From NCBI RefSeq assembly GCF_038235435.1, contig NZ_CP151275.1:4712001-4776000 (forward strand): a stretch of 64,000 nt of DNA. The letters are read 5' to 3'. Positions 1 to 9,232 of this stretch are shown piece after piece. The stretch is from Niveibacterium sp. SC-1. GTDB lineage: Bacteria; Pseudomonadota; Gammaproteobacteria; Burkholderiales; Rhodocyclaceae. Each line of letters opens with the position of its first letter. Within the stretch, counting starts at the first letter, position 1. Below the pieces are notes generated by a model, which saw only the letters and a list, made by a program, of their open reading frames with translations, was not told where the DNA came from and did no database searches. The translations under genes were made by a program, and so were the position numbers.

Positions 1-598
1 CGAGGATGCCGATGATCACGCCGCCGGTCACCCGGCGCGCTTCCAGCGCAACGATCAGGATGAGGCCGAAGATCGACAGCAGCGCGGAGTGCGAATGCAG
101 GTCACCCAGGCCGACGAGGGTGGCCGGATTGGCGACGATGAGCCCCGCGTTCTTGAGTCCGATGATCGCGAGGAAGAGGCCGATGCCGGCCGAGATCGCG
201 AGCTTGAGCGAATGCGGGATCGCGTTGACGATCCATTCGCGAATCCGGAACAGGCTCACCAGGATGAACAGCACGCCGGAGATGAAGACCGCGCCCAGCG
301 CGACCTGCCAGGGCATGCCCATGCCCTTGACGACGGCGAAGGCGAAGTAGGCGTTGAGCCCCATGCCGGGTGCCATCGCGATCGGGTAGTTGGCGTAGAG
401 CCCCATCACCAGCGAACCCAGGGCCGCCGCCACGCAGGTCGCGACGAAGACCGCGTCGTGCGGCATCCCGGCGGCCGCCAGGATGCTCGGGTTCACGAAG
501 ATGATGTAGGCCATCGTCAGGAAGGTCGTGACGCCGGCCAGGACTTCGGTTCGGACGTTAGTGCCGTGTTCGCGCAGCTGGAATAGGCGTTCGAGCAT
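1..598 (-). CDS. NCS2 family purine (adenine/guanine/hypoxanthine) permease, N-terminal part
   Basis: An inner-membrane permease expected to import purine bases with protons. Read from the ATG at 598 it gives 198 residues and runs off the window edge, so the C-terminal half is missing. It begins MLERLFQLREHGTNVRTE and continues with the AzgA/PbuG-type signature TFLTMAYIIFVNPSIL, then PGMGLNAYFAF, the conserved loop typical of this branch of NCS2. Several hydrophobic helices follow. The family match is clear from sequence. The exact base transported is inferred from the branch and could be adenine, guanine or hypoxanthine. A TAGAAT box at 628-633 on the same strand is a possible -10, without a good -35. 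Confidence 0.85.
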   Translation of the reverse strand, partial: MLERLFQLREHGTNVRTEVLAGVTTFLTMAYIIFVNPSILAAAGMPHDAVFVATCVAAALGSLVMGLYANYPIAMAPGMGLNAYFAFAVVKGMGMPWQVALGAVFISGVLFILVSLFRIREWIVNAIPHSLKLAISAGIGLFLAIIGLKNAGLIVANPATLVGLGDLHSHSALLSIFGLILIVALEARRVTGGVIIGIL

Positions 599-739
599 GT
601 CGCAGCGCTCCGTGGGAAAGGTGCGCGATTCTACCGCCGGGATGGCCGCCGGATACGTCTTCGCGCCTGACCATGACCTGCCGCAAAGCCTTGTGCCACA
701 AGCGCGCCAAGGAGCGGCGCGGGCCTTGGCGAAGGCAAA

Positions 740-1075
740 TTATCGTGAACTGCGCGCTTGCAGCTGCGTAAGGGCCGCGCGGAACCGCCCCTGCCAGACC
801 CGATAAGCGCCCCAGAGCGACCACGCCCGCATGCCCAGACGCAGGGCCCGACGGGGCCGCAACACCAGCAGCCCGAGGCCCGCGCCAGCGACCACCAGCG
901 GCCCGTTGCGCCGGACCCAGGCCACGCCAGCGACGAGCTTGTCGGCCAACGCAAACAGCGGTGCGTGGCGACTGATCTGCGCCTGCAGGACTTGGCGTTG
1001 CAGGCCCGAAGCGCGCACCAGGGCCTCGCGCCGTTGGGCCAGAGAAGCCTCGTAGCGGTACAGTGCGCTCCTCAT
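740..1075 (-). CDS. YqjK-like membrane-associated protein
   Basis: A basic 111-residue protein whose start (ATG at 1075) overlaps the stop of the upstream YqjE-like gene in an ATGA junction. A longer upstream frame exists, but this start is the one consistent with translational coupling. Residues about 1-50 look like a helical, arginine-rich segment, and one hydrophobic stretch (GPLVVAGAGLGLLVL) at about 58-72 is a single membrane helix. The order DUF883 protein, YqjE-like holin-fold protein, YqjK-like protein matches the yqjDEK cluster of enterobacteria, where the proteins are inner-membrane and stationary-phase associated. The family call rests mainly on size, composition and context. Confidence 0.7.
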   Translation of the reverse strand: MRSALYRYEASLAQRREALVRASGLQRQVLQAQISRHAPLFALADKLVAGVAWVRRNGPLVVAGAGLGLLVLRPRRALRLGMRAWSLWGAYRVWQGRFRAALTQLQARSSR

Positions 1076-1467
1076 TCGGGTGGCTGTCCGCCGATCGCCT
1101 CGCGGTCGCGCGCGATCTCGCCCACGCTGTGGCGGAAGAGGTGCGTGCCCCCGGAGAGACGCCGGTAAGCGTTGCGCGCGGTGAGCAGGCTCAGCGCAAG
1201 GAACATGGCTGCGTCCACACCCAAAGCGAGCAGACGGTGGGTGTCCCACAGCCAGACAGTGATGAAGAGCGCGAAGGTGAGCGTGAAGAAGCCGATGAAG
1301 AAGGCGGCGAGAATGAGGTTGAACAGCGCCCCGGCAAGCCGAACCCCCTCCTCCTCGACTTCGACCGCCAACAGCGAGAGCCGCGTCTGCAGCGTGCCGA
1401 GCAGGGTGTCGACCACACCGCCCAGGCGTTCGGCGAGGCCCGGCGGGCGGGCTTCCGGTGTGGTCAT
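1072..1467 (-). CDS. phage holin family protein (YqjE-like, DUF1469)
   Basis: A 131-residue protein with an amphipathic N-terminal part (LLGTLQTRLSLLAVEVEEE, the signature of this family) followed by two closely spaced hydrophobic segments at about residues 45-72 and 80-98. Despite the family name these proteins are chromosomal envelope proteins, and no phage genes lie nearby. The gene sits 10 bases after the DUF883 gene and overlaps the YqjK-like gene by 4 bases, so the three are very probably one operon. In Escherichia coli the related YqjE is an inner-membrane protein of unclear function. Confidence 0.8.
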   Translation of the reverse strand: MTTPEARPPGLAERLGGVVDTLLGTLQTRLSLLAVEVEEEGVRLAGALFNLILAAFFIGFFTLTFALFITVWLWDTHRLLALGVDAAMFLALSLLTARNAYRRLSGGTHLFRHSVGEIARDREAIGGQPPE

Positions 1468-1477
1468 GTGGCTGGAC

Positions 1478-1789
1478 TCAGCGACGGCCGATGAGCAGGC
1501 CGATCAGCAGCCCCGCGCCAGCGGCGATGCCAACCGACTTCCAGGGATTCTCATGCACATAGACATCGGTCGCCTTGGCCGCTTCCTTGGTCTTGGCAAC
1601 CAGGGCTTGTTCCATCTCGACCACGCGCACCTTGGCCGCCGCCACGCGCTCGCCCAGGCGTGTCCGCACTTCGGCAAGCTTGCCGGAGGCCTCGCCGGCC
1701 GTGAGCTTGAGCAGCTCTTCGGCGTCGGAGATCAGCACTTTCACATCCGCGACCATCTTGTCGCGACCGGCCTGGGTCACTTCGCTCAT
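1478..1789 (-). CDS. DUF883 family protein (YqjD/ElaB-like)
   Basis: A 103-residue protein started at the ATG at 1789 (MSEVTQAGRDKMV), preceded by AAGGAA on the coding strand; an in-frame upstream extension lacks family features. It is mostly a charged amphipathic helix with a C-terminal glycine-rich membrane anchor (AAGAGLLIGLLIGRR), the architecture of DUF883 proteins. E. coli YqjD and ElaB are C-tail-anchored inner-membrane proteins that bind ribosomes in stationary phase. Applying that role here is family knowledge, not something the sequence proves. It is the first gene of the three-gene yqjDEK-like unit. Confidence 0.85.
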   Translation of the reverse strand: MSEVTQAGRDKMVADVKVLISDAEELLKLTAGEASGKLAEVRTRLGERVAAAKVRVVEMEQALVAKTKEAAKATDVYVHENPWKSVGIAAGAGLLIGLLIGRR

Positions 1790-1878
1790 GGCAGTTCCTT
1801 TCTTGAAGAATGCACGCGGCACCTGCCGCGCGGCTTGAACCCTTCAGAACCAGTCGCCGCCATGCGCGACGACCTCCC

Positions 1879-2679
1879 TTAAGCCGACCAGTCGAAGTCG
1901 TAGTCGACGGTCAGTGGTGCGTGATCGGAAAACCGTGTTGCCTTGTGGATGCTAGCGCGCTGGGCCCGTGCGGCGATACCCGGTGTTGCAATCTGGTAAT
2001 CCAGCCGCCAACCGACGTTCTTGGCCCAGGCCTGACCGCGATTGGACCACCAGGTGTAGCAGTCGTCGGTGGTATCCGGATGCAGTTGCCGATACACGTC
2101 GATCCAGCCCTGTTCGTCGAACAGCCGGGACAACCAGGCACGCTCCTCGGGCAGGAAACCGGAATTCTTCTGGTTCGATTTCCAGTTCTTCAGGTCGGCT
2201 TCGCGATGCGCGATATTCCAGTCGCCGCAGACGATAACCTCCCTGCCAGCCGCTCTGAGTGCGGCAAGCTGGGGCAAAAAGAGTTCCATGAATCGGAACT
2301 TCGCCGCCTGCCTTTCCTCGGAGCTGGAACCCGAGGGCAGATAGAGTGAGATCACGGACAGCGGACCGCTGGGTGTCTCGAAGTCCGCCTGGAGGCAGCG
2401 CCCCTCCGGATCGAACTCCGCGAAGCCCAGGCCGCGGACCCACTTCTGCGGCGCCTGGCGGGCGAACACCGCGACGCCGCTGTAGCCCTTTTTCTGGGCG
2501 CATTCGAAAGCCACGTGCCAGCCTTCCGGCGCCAGCAGCTCGGCCTCCAGGTCGACTTCCTGCGCTTTGACTTCCTGCAGGCAGACCACGTCGGCCTCCT
2601 GCTCGGCCAACCATTCGAGAAAGCCTTTACGGACCGCCGAGCGGATGCCGTTGAGGTTGAGGGTGATGACGCGTAACAT
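1879..2679 (-). CDS. xthA: exodeoxyribonuclease III
   Basis: A 266-residue AP endonuclease and 3'-exonuclease of the ExoIII/ExoA family, acting in base-excision repair. The metal and catalytic residues are visible: N10-G-I-R13, E36 (LQEVKA), Y112, D152 and N154 (GDWNIAH), D226 (RLDYQIA) and the terminal S250-D251-H252 motif. The ATG at 2679 is chosen because family members begin at [11 protein letters not shown]; the frame stays open for 20 more codons upstream. It is divergent from pyrE across about 60 bases, a pairing common in betaproteobacteria. Confidence 0.96.
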   Translation of the reverse strand: MLRVITLNLNGIRSAVRKGFLEWLAEQEADVVCLQEVKAQEVDLEAELLAPEGWHVAFECAQKKGYSGVAVFARQAPQKWVRGLGFAEFDPEGRCLQADFETPSGPLSVISLYLPSGSSSEERQAAKFRFMELFLPQLAALRAAGREVIVCGDWNIAHREADLKNWKSNQKNSGFLPEERAWLSRLFDEQGWIDVYRQLHPDTTDDCYTWWSNRGQAWAKNVGWRLDYQIATPGIAARAQRASIHKATRFSDHAPLTVDYDFDWSA

Positions 2680-2741
2680 CGGCCGGCCCTTTAGATAACC
2701 CGACAAGCCGTCGCCAGTACGGCGCGGCGAAGAAAACAACC

Positions 2742-3389
2742 GTGGATTTTAGCCGTGATTTCCTGGCCCTCGCCGTCGCGAAGGGCGTACTGCGCTTCGG
2801 CGAGTTCAAGACCAAGGCCGGGCGGCTGTCGCCGTACTTCTTCAATTCGGCGCTGTTCGATGACGGCGCCTCCTTCGGCCAGCTGTGCGGCTACTACGCT
2901 GACGCGATCCGCGCTTCCGGCATCGCCTTCGATACCCTGTTCGGCCCCGCCTACAAGGGCATCCCGCTGGTCGCCGGCACGGCGATCCGACTGGGTGAAA
3001 AGGGCCACAACGTGCCCTTCTGCTTCAACCGCAAGGAAGCCAAGGATCACGGCGAAGGCGGCACCCTGGTCGGCGCACCGCTGCGCGGCAAGGTGCTGAT
3101 TCTCGACGACGTCATATCCGCCGGCACCTCGGTGCGCGAATCGGTTGCCATCATCCGCGACCAGGGCGCGACACCTGCGGGCGTGGTCATCGCGCTGGAC
3201 CGCATGGAGCGCGGCACGGGGCAGCTTTCCGCGGTGCAGGAAGTACGCGAGAACGTGGGCATCCCGGTCGTCGCGGTCGCCAACCTGATCGACCTTCTCT
3301 CCTTCCTGGGCGAACGGCCCGACCTCGCCGAGCATCGCCCGGCGGTCGACGCCTACCGCTCCCAATGGGGCGTCACCGATGCGGCTTGA
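2742..3389 (+). CDS. pyrE: orotate phosphoribosyltransferase
   Basis: This 215-residue enzyme converts orotate and PRPP to OMP in de novo pyrimidine synthesis. The start is GTG at 2742 (the protein begins [17 protein letters not shown]). Family motifs visible are [15 protein letters not shown] near residues 25-39, [10 protein letters not shown] at 67-76 and the PRPP-binding [13 protein letters not shown] at 118-130. The length is typical of the bacterial PyrE branch. The gene overlaps the following secreted-protein gene by 11 bases, so the two are probably co-transcribed. Confidence 0.96.
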   Translation: MDFSRDFLALAVAKGVLRFGEFKTKAGRLSPYFFNSALFDDGASFGQLCGYYADAIRASGIAFDTLFGPAYKGIPLVAGTAIRLGEKGHNVPFCFNRKEAKDHGEGGTLVGAPLRGKVLILDDVISAGTSVRESVAIIRDQGATPAGVVIALDRMERGTGQLSAVQEVRENVGIPVVAVANLIDLLSFLGERPDLAEHRPAVDAYRSQWGVTDAA

Positions 3390-4011
3390 ACGCCTGCTCT
3401 TCGTCTGTGGCCTGATCGCGGTCTTCCCGCCGACGTGGGCGCAGGCGCAGACCACGGGCAAGTCTTACTGCTGCACCGATGCCAGCGGCCTGCGCATCTG
3501 TGGTGATCCACTCCCGGCCCAGTGCTACAACCGGGCCTACCGGGAAATCAGCAAGAGCGGCCGCACGACCAACGAGGTCGAAGCGCCGCTGACGCCGGAA
3601 GAGCGCATCAAGCGTGAGCAGGCGGCCAAGCTCCAGCGCGAGGCCGAGGCCCGCATGGCCGAACGGCGCCGCCGCGACAAGGTGCTGGTCGAGAGCTATG
3701 CCTCGGTCAAGGACATCGACGAGCGCCGCGACACCGCGCTGGGCGCCGCGCAGAAGGAAATCGAGAACCTGCGCCGGCGCGAACGCGAACTCCTCAAGGA
3801 GCGCGAGGATCTCGACGGCAAGGTCGCCGCGCTCAAGGGCCGCACCGCGCCCAAGCAGCTGCAGGAAGACATGGCCGCCAATGCTTCGGAACTCGACGCC
3901 CTGCGCGCGGTGATCGCGCAGAAGCAGCGGGAGGCAGATTCGATCCGTGGGCGTTTCGAGGAAGACCGCAACCGCTACATCGAGCTCACCAAGGACCAGC
4001 CGCACAACTGA
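3379..4011 (+). CDS. secreted coiled-coil protein with N-terminal cysteine cluster (DUF4124-like)
   Basis: A 210-residue hypothetical protein. A signal peptide ([19 protein letters not shown]) is followed by a short cysteine-bearing module ([20 protein letters not shown]) resembling the DUF4124 N-terminal motif, and then from about residue 75 to the end a highly charged segment rich in Arg, Glu and Lys with strong heptad character. It is expected to be periplasmic. Its function is not known. Its start lies inside the end of pyrE (11-base overlap), and a strong terminator lies just downstream. Confidence 0.75.
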   Translation: MRLERLLFVCGLIAVFPPTWAQAQTTGKSYCCTDASGLRICGDPLPAQCYNRAYREISKSGRTTNEVEAPLTPEERIKREQAAKLQREAEARMAERRRRDKVLVESYASVKDIDERRDTALGAAQKEIENLRRRERELLKEREDLDGKVAALKGRTAPKQLQEDMAANASELDALRAVIAQKQREADSIRGRFEEDRNRYIELTKDQPHN

Positions 4012-4031
4012 AGCGCCTGTCCGGACCGTGC

Positions 4032-4058
4032 AAAACGCGCCCCTTGCGGGCGCGTTTT
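4032..4058. terminator. bidirectional rho-independent terminator
   Basis: A perfect 11-base stem, AAAACGCGCCC with GGGCGCGTTTT, around a 5-base loop. It is followed by more T residues on the + strand and preceded by A residues, so it can act in both directions. It separates the pyrE unit (+) from the beta-helix gene (-), which converge here. Confidence 0.9.
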
Positions 4059-4104
4059 CGTTTTGGATCGCCCCTGTTTTCGACGCCCTTTGCTGCGCTC
4101 GGGC

Positions 4105-5256
4105 CTACTGCCCTTCGCTCTGGAAGGCGCCCGGATTGAGTGGCTTGGCGCCCAGCTCGCGCTGACCCAACGGATGCACGTACTCCGAGCTCGGGGCGGT
4201 GTCCATGCCATCCATGACAGTCTCGGCGATCGCCTTGCCGTGCAGTTTCGAACCCTTGCGCAAACGGTAGTCGTCGCGTTGGGGCTGCACGAAGACCTCC
4301 CAGTCGGCGGCGAAATTGTGACCCGCATCGGCGGCGTCGACACCGTCCAGACGACCGTTGCCGCCGACCAGCACGTTGTTCTGCGCGCGCACGACTGCTG
4401 AGCCGGGCTCGACCTTGAGGAAGATGCCATTGCGCGGTTTGTCGTCGACCAGGGTGTTGTGCGAGAGCAGCAACTGGGAGGTGCGGCCCGCATAGCCCTC
4501 CGCCCCGAAGGAAATCATCACCGAGTTCTCGGTCGTGCTGGACTGCTCGATCAGGTTGCCCACCACCAGGGCGCGACCACCGTTGGGAAACTCCAATTCG
4601 TAGCTCGCGCGCCCGCCGATCTCGTCGGTGATCCGGTTGTAGGCGATCAGGTTCTCCTTGGCGCGCGACTTGATCAGGTGCCCGACCCGCGCGTGATGGA
4701 AATAGCTGCTGCTTACCGCGAGGCGCTTGATCGCGCCCACATAAAGGTTGTGGCTCTTCCCATCGCCCGCGCCGTTGTTGGCGAACTCGCTGGACTCGAT
4801 CGTCAGCTCGGATTGGGCGTCGCCCGAGGTGAGGATGCCGTTCTCGTTGTCGATGAAGCGGCAATGCACCACCGTCAGCTGGCCACGATCCAGGCGTATG
4901 CCGGCGCCATTGCGGTCGCGGACCCGGGTGCCGGTGAATTCGATGCCCTCCACGCGCACGGCGCCGCCACGGACCACCCAGATGCCCTTGCCCTCGGCCG
5001 AGGTGCCGGCAGCCTTGATCCTCACCGGGCCGCCGACCGCGCGCAGCGTCAGGTTCTTCTGGGTCCACACCGCAACATCGCCACGGTACTCGCCGGCCGC
5101 GATCTCGACGGTGTCGCCATCGCGCGCCCGCGCCGCGGCATCGGAGATCGAGAGGAAGGGCCCACCCTGGGGATCGACCTTGAGCACCTCGGCCAGCGCG
5201 GGCTGCGACAGGGCCAGGGCGAGGGCAAGCGGGCTCAGCGCGCGTCGGTAGTGCAT
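4105..5256 (-). CDS. secreted right-handed parallel beta-helix protein
   Basis: A 383-residue exported protein started at the ATG at 5256, behind a clear GGAAGGA ribosome site; the frame stays open upstream but the signal peptide begins here (HYRRALSPLALALALSQPALA). The body carries repeating beta-helix rungs of the form GI.L..G.LTV..CRF.DNENGI and LLLSHNTLVDD, at about residues 70-330, as in pectate-lyase-like or NosD/CASH proteins. No catalytic set of a known polysaccharide lyase is evident, so the substrate is unknown. It probably acts in the periplasm or outside the cell. It is a single-gene unit. Confidence 0.8.
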   Translation of the reverse strand: MHYRRALSPLALALALSQPALAEVLKVDPQGGPFLSISDAAARARDGDTVEIAAGEYRGDVAVWTQKNLTLRAVGGPVRIKAAGTSAEGKGIWVVRGGAVRVEGIEFTGTRVRDRNGAGIRLDRGQLTVVHCRFIDNENGILTSGDAQSELTIESSEFANNGAGDGKSHNLYVGAIKRLAVSSSYFHHARVGHLIKSRAKENLIAYNRITDEIGGRASYELEFPNGGRALVVGNLIEQSSTTENSVMISFGAEGYAGRTSQLLLSHNTLVDDKPRNGIFLKVEPGSAVVRAQNNVLVGGNGRLDGVDAADAGHNFAADWEVFVQPQRDDYRLRKGSKLHGKAIAETVMDGMDTAPSSEYVHPLGQRELGAKPLNPGAFQSEGQ

Positions 5257-5401
5257 GAAATGTCCTTCCGGTTCCGGCGAAGGCGGCACTTTATGCCCGA
5301 ACGGGCACCGCTTCCGCGACATCTTTTGCGGCGCCCGGCAGATCGTCGCGCGAGCCGCTACAGTGTCGCGCTGATTTCAAAACCAAATGGAGTGCCTTCC
5401 C

Positions 5402-6196
5402 ATGGCCATGGACGTCATCGACTACGAAATCTTCGGTCGCGACATGCAGTACGTCGAGATCGAGCTGGACCCGGGCGAGGCCGCGATCGGCGAGGCCGGC
5501 GCAATGATGATGATGGAGGACGGGATCCAGATGGACACCGTCTTCGGCGACGGCTCGGCCAACCAGGGCAGCGGGCTCTTCGGCAAGCTGATGGGCGCCG
5601 GCAAGCGCCTGCTCACGGGCGAATCGCTCTTCACCACCATCTTCCACAACGAAGGTCACGGCAAACGCCGCGTGGCCTTCGCCGCGCCCTACCCCGGCCA
5701 GATCGTGCCGGTGCAGCTCTCCGATGTCGGCGGCACGCTCATGTGCCAGAAGGACGCATTCCTTTGCGCGGCACGTGGCGTCTCACTGGGCATCGGCTTC
5801 CAGAAGAAACTCGGGGCCGGGCTCTTCGGCGGCGAAGGCTTCATCCTGCAGAAGCTCGAAGGCGATGGCCTCGCCTTCTTCCACGCCGGTGGCGCGCTGG
5901 CGGTCAAGCAACTCGCCGCGGGCGAGACCCTGCGGGTAGACACCGGCTGCGTGGCGGCTTTCGAGAGCACGGTGGACTTCGACATCCAGTACGTCGGCAA
6001 GGTGAAGAGCGCGTTGTTCTCGGGCGAAGGGCTATTCACGGCCACCCTGCGCGGACCGGGCCGCGTCTGGATCCAGTCCCTGCCGCTCTCGCGCCTGGCC
6101 GACCGCATCGTCCAGTCCGCGCCCTCGGCCGGCGGCCAGAGCCGCGAGGAAGGCTCGCTGCTGGGCGGGCTGGGGCGACTTATCGACGGCGACTGA
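5402..6196 (+). CDS. TIGR00266/AIM24 family protein
   Basis: A 264-residue protein of the AIM24 (TIGR00266) beta-fold family. The sequence shows its glycine-rich conserved features: [17 protein letters not shown], a region equivalent to GGESLFTT ([13 protein letters not shown]), [16 protein letters not shown] and [13 protein letters not shown]. The function is not established in bacteria. The start was placed at the second of three clustered ATGs (5402); 5387 and 5408 are also possible. Both flanking genes are on the opposite strand, so it appears monocistronic, and a hairpin follows it. Confidence 0.85.
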   Translation: MAMDVIDYEIFGRDMQYVEIELDPGEAAIGEAGAMMMMEDGIQMDTVFGDGSANQGSGLFGKLMGAGKRLLTGESLFTTIFHNEGHGKRRVAFAAPYPGQIVPVQLSDVGGTLMCQKDAFLCAARGVSLGIGFQKKLGAGLFGGEGFILQKLEGDGLAFFHAGGALAVKQLAAGETLRVDTGCVAAFESTVDFDIQYVGKVKSALFSGEGLFTATLRGPGRVWIQSLPLSRLADRIVQSAPSAGGQSREEGSLLGGLGRLIDGD

Positions 6197-6214
6197 GCCC
6201 TCGGGCGCGATCCG

Positions 6215-6244
6215 GTGCGGCGCGCAGACCGGGCTGCGCCGCAC
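6215..6244. terminator. possible terminator hairpin between convergent genes
   Basis: An inverted repeat, GTGCGGCGC with GCGCCGCAC, closes a 12-base loop between the convergent AIM24-like and DUF3224 genes. No strong T tract follows, so termination is inferred from position and stem strength only. Confidence 0.4.
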
Positions 6245-6258
6245 ACCCCTTCCGCGGC

Positions 6259-6672
6259 TCAGTCCGCCGGCGCGTCCAGCGTGTAGTCGAAGCTGTAGAA
6301 GTGCTGGCCGTCACGGATGTCGATCGACATCGTGCCGCGCAAGCCCTGCAGCGCATCGGTCCCCGAGTCGGGCACCACCTGCACCAGCAGCGAAGGCGCG
6401 CCGCGGTCCATGAGCCCGTTGTGCTGGAGCACGAAACTACCGGCGCGTCCGGCCAGCGTGCCTGTCACCTGCTCCAGCGCGGTGTAGCCGGCCGAGCCCT
6501 GCACGGCTGTGCGAAAGGCGATCATCACGCCCTTGCTGTGCGCTTGCAGCTCGCCGCTGAAGACTTTGTCTAGGCTCATGCGGCCCACGCCCGAGGCCTG
6601 TTCCACTTCGTCGCCGGGCGCGAGCGGCGAGAGCTTGACCTGGAATGTACCGCTGGCGCGCTGCTGGCTCAT
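6259..6672 (-). CDS. DUF3224 domain-containing protein
   Basis: A 137-residue protein of the DUF3224 family, a small beta-barrel fold related to dirigent or allene-oxide-cyclase-like proteins. Recognisable elements are the start ASGTFQVKLSPLAP, MSLDKVFSGELQAHSKGVM, the central AGYTALEQVTGTLAGRAGSFVLQH (a highly conserved stretch in this family) and the closing HFYSFDYTL. No signal peptide is visible, so it is probably cytoplasmic. Its biochemical role is unknown. It lies 39 bases downstream of the oxidoreductase gene on the same strand and could share its transcript. Confidence 0.85.
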   Translation of the reverse strand: MSQQRASGTFQVKLSPLAPGDEVEQASGVGRMSLDKVFSGELQAHSKGVMIAFRTAVQGSAGYTALEQVTGTLAGRAGSFVLQHNGLMDRGAPSLLVQVVPDSGTDALQGLRGTMSIDIRDGQHFYSFDYTLDAPAD

Positions 6673-6711
6673 GGCGTCTCCGTCAAATGTGGGGAAGGCG
6701 CGCTGCCGCCC

Positions 6712-7740
6712 TCAGGCTTCGAGAATGCGGAAGAGGATGTCCAGGTGCTTGGCCGCGCGGCTCACCGGCATCATCGGCTGGGCGCGGCCCTCGATGCAGT
6801 CGATGAAGTGGCGGGCAAGCGGGTTGGCATCTTCGGCCTCCGGCTCCGTCACCTCAAGCAACTCACGCCTCGGCTCGCCGTCCACCGCGCTGAAGAATTC
6901 GATCTGCGGGCTGTCCCAGCTGGGGTACTGCAGGCGCACGCTGCCCTTCGTGCCCTGGATGCGTGTCTCACAGGTGGTCTCGCCATGCACACCCGCGCCG
7001 CGCTCGTAGTAGTAGGTGAGGCCGGTGTCGAAGTCCAGCCAGGCCGCACCGTGCTGCTCCACGTCGGCGAAGGGCACGAGATGGCCGATGTCGCGCAGGC
7101 CGTTGCGGGTGAAGGCGCGCAGGCCGGTCAGTTGCGGCTTGTCGTCGAGCAGGCCGAGATGGAAGGAGAGGTCGTACACGCCCCAGTCCATGAAAGGCCC
7201 GCCGCCGCCGCGCGACTTGTCCATCGCCCAGGCGCCACCCGGGTTCCATTCGATGAAGGTGCGCGGGGTGAGGCTCACATGGTGGATGTGATAGACCTCG
7301 CCCAGACGGCCTGAATCGATCAGCCCCTTCACCGCACGGAATTTGGCGGTCATGCGCGTGTGGCGGCAGGAAGCCTCCAGCACCACCCGGTCCGGCGCCG
7401 CGGCGACCGCATCCAGGATGCGTGCGACGTTGGCGCGTGACTCCGCCATGGGCTTTTCGATCAGCACATGCTTGCCCGCGGCCAGCGCGTCGATCAGGGG
7501 CTGGGTGTGCAGGAACACCGGCGTCGCGATCGCCACCGCATCGACCTCCGGATCGGCGAGGATCTCGCGGTAGTCCAGCGTCCAGTGCGGCACGCCGCAT
7601 TCTTCGGCGGTGGCGCGTGAGGTCTTCTCGCTGGCGCTGCAGACCCATTTGATCTCGGCCCGGCCGTCATGGCGGAAGGCGCGGATCAAGACCTTGCCGT
7701 ACATGCCGGCACCGATCAGGCCGATCTTGATAGTGCTCAT
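6712..7740 (-). CDS. Gfo/Idh/MocA family NAD(P)-dependent oxidoreductase
   Basis: A 342-residue dehydrogenase. The N-terminal Rossmann fold shows GLIGAGMYGK at residues 7-16, and the family EKP motif is present in HVLIEKPMAESRANV. The C-terminal alpha/beta domain carries GGGGPFMDWGVYDLSFHLG, the substrate-side region. Family members oxidise or reduce sugars, inositols or related polyols; the substrate here cannot be read from sequence. The ATG at 7740 overlaps the stop of the MATE gene (ATGA), so translation is coupled to the transporter. A transporter plus sugar dehydrogenase behind a LacI-like palindrome hints at regulated carbohydrate handling, which is inference. Confidence 0.88.
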   Translation of the reverse strand: MSTIKIGLIGAGMYGKVLIRAFRHDGRAEIKWVCSASEKTSRATAEECGVPHWTLDYREILADPEVDAVAIATPVFLHTQPLIDALAAGKHVLIEKPMAESRANVARILDAVAAAPDRVVLEASCRHTRMTAKFRAVKGLIDSGRLGEVYHIHHVSLTPRTFIEWNPGGAWAMDKSRGGGGPFMDWGVYDLSFHLGLLDDKPQLTGLRAFTRNGLRDIGHLVPFADVEQHGAAWLDFDTGLTYYYERGAGVHGETTCETRIQGTKGSVRLQYPSWDSPQIEFFSAVDGEPRRELLEVTEPEAEDANPLARHFIDCIEGRAQPMMPVSRAAKHLDILFRILEA

Positions 7741-9131
7741 GCCTGGCTCGGGATCGGATCGACCGACTGCGCCTTGGCCTGCACCTGCATGCGCGCGGCG
7801 TACTTCACCCACTTGCGCTTCTTCCAGCGGTGCAGCATCGCGAGGCCGCGCAGCCATTCGTCGATGGTCATCGCGATCCAGACGCCCAAGAGGCCCATGC
7901 CGAAGTAGGTGCCGAGCAGCCAGGCGCCAAAGGCCATCACGCCCCATTGCGAGACCATGCCTGCCAGCACCGGGAAGCGTGCGTCACCCGAGGCGCGCAG
8001 CGCGTTGATGACGATGAGGTTGAAGGTGCGGCCCGGCTCCAGGATCAGGCCCATGCGCACGAGCACCGTGCCCACCGCGATGATCTCCGCGTTGTCGGTG
8101 AAAAGCCCGAGCAGATGCGGCGCCAGTACGGCTGCGACGCCCGCCACGCAGACGGAGATCAGCAGACCGATGCGCAGGCTGCGCAGGCATTCCTTGTAGG
8201 CGTCTTCCAACCGGTTCGCGCCGATCATGTGCCCCACCAGGATCTCCGTGGCCAGGCCGATCGCGATGCCGCAGAGCATCGTCACGTAGGCGACCTGCAT
8301 GGTGTAGGACTGCGTCGCGAGTTCCGTGCTGCCCATGCGCGCGGTGAAGGCGGTGATGGTCATGAAGGCGGTCCACCAGCTCACGTTCTCGCCCGCGGCA
8401 GGCAAGCCGATATGCAGGATGCGGCCGATGCGCTCGCGGCTCATGCTGAAGAAATCGCGCGCGCGGATCTTCAGGTGCGTGTAGTGGCCGACCAGGATCC
8501 ACAACGCGATACAGGCGACGAAGCGGCTGAACACGGTGGACAGCGCCACGCCGACGACGCCCATCTTGGGCGCGCCGAAGAGGCCGAAGAGCAGGATCAC
8601 GTTGCCGATGAAGTTGAGGATGTTCTGGCCCAAGGTCACTAGCATCACTTCGCGGGTGTGCATGTGGGAGCGCAGCACCGCCGAGAGCGAGAAGTTCATC
8701 GACTCCAGGAAGAGCGTCCCGCCCATCAGGTGCAGGAAGGGCACGGCGTACTGCAGCAGCTCGTCGTTGAGCTGCATGAGGCGCAGCATGTCTTCGCAGA
8801 AGAACCACACCAGCAGGCTCACGACCACGCCCACCCAGGTGTTCACGCCGACGGCGGTCGCCGCGATGCGGTCCGCGCCTTCACGGTCTTTGGCCCCGAG
8901 GTGGTGGGTGATCACCACGGAGGAGCCGATCGCGAAGAAGCTGAAAAGGATGATGAACAGCACCACGATCTGGTTCGCCGCACCCAGGGCGGCGACCGCG
9001 TCGTCAGAGACGTGGCTGACCATGAAGGTATCGACCACGCCCACCATGATGTGCAGCGCTTGTTCAATGAAGATGGGCCAGGCCAGCGCGACCAGGCCGG
9101 GGGTTTTCTTGCCGTCGAATGGGGATGTCAT
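7737..9131 (-). CDS. MATE family efflux transporter
   Basis: A 464-residue polytopic membrane protein with about 12 hydrophobic helices and the two-fold repeat of MATE exporters. Diagnostic stretches are the N-terminal LAWPIFIEQALHIMVGVVDTFMV and the region around NFIGNVILLFG. It is expected to export cationic compounds or metabolites in exchange for sodium or protons. It is the first gene of a unit with the Gfo/Idh oxidoreductase (4-base overlap). A 10-base palindrome about 100 bases upstream may be an operator. Confidence 0.93.
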   Translation of the reverse strand: MTSPFDGKKTPGLVALAWPIFIEQALHIMVGVVDTFMVSHVSDDAVAALGAANQIVVLFIILFSFFAIGSSVVITHHLGAKDREGADRIAATAVGVNTWVGVVVSLLVWFFCEDMLRLMQLNDELLQYAVPFLHLMGGTLFLESMNFSLSAVLRSHMHTREVMLVTLGQNILNFIGNVILLFGLFGAPKMGVVGVALSTVFSRFVACIALWILVGHYTHLKIRARDFFSMSRERIGRILHIGLPAAGENVSWWTAFMTITAFTARMGSTELATQSYTMQVAYVTMLCGIAIGLATEILVGHMIGANRLEDAYKECLRSLRIGLLISVCVAGVAAVLAPHLLGLFTDNAEIIAVGTVLVRMGLILEPGRTFNLIVINALRASGDARFPVLAGMVSQWGVMAFGAWLLGTYFGMGLLGVWIAMTIDEWLRGLAMLHRWKKRKWVKYAARMQVQAKAQSVDPIPSQA

Positions 9132-9232
9132 GGAAGTGGTGGAAGCAGACCGCCTCGTGAGCAGAAGCTTCGCCTAAGAGTGGGGACCGTGGCTTTTCGT
9201 TCGCGAAGTTGCCTTCGCAGGGATTCTCAAGT

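Noticed and set aside
1072..1467. Prophage holin
   Set aside because: The family name is misleading: this is a YqjE-like chromosomal protein in a yqjDEK-like cluster, with no phage genes nearby.
4459..6573. A 704-codon + strand frame spanning the beta-helix and AIM24-like genes
   Set aside because: It is antisense to one real gene and out of frame with the other; the translation has no recognisable domain.
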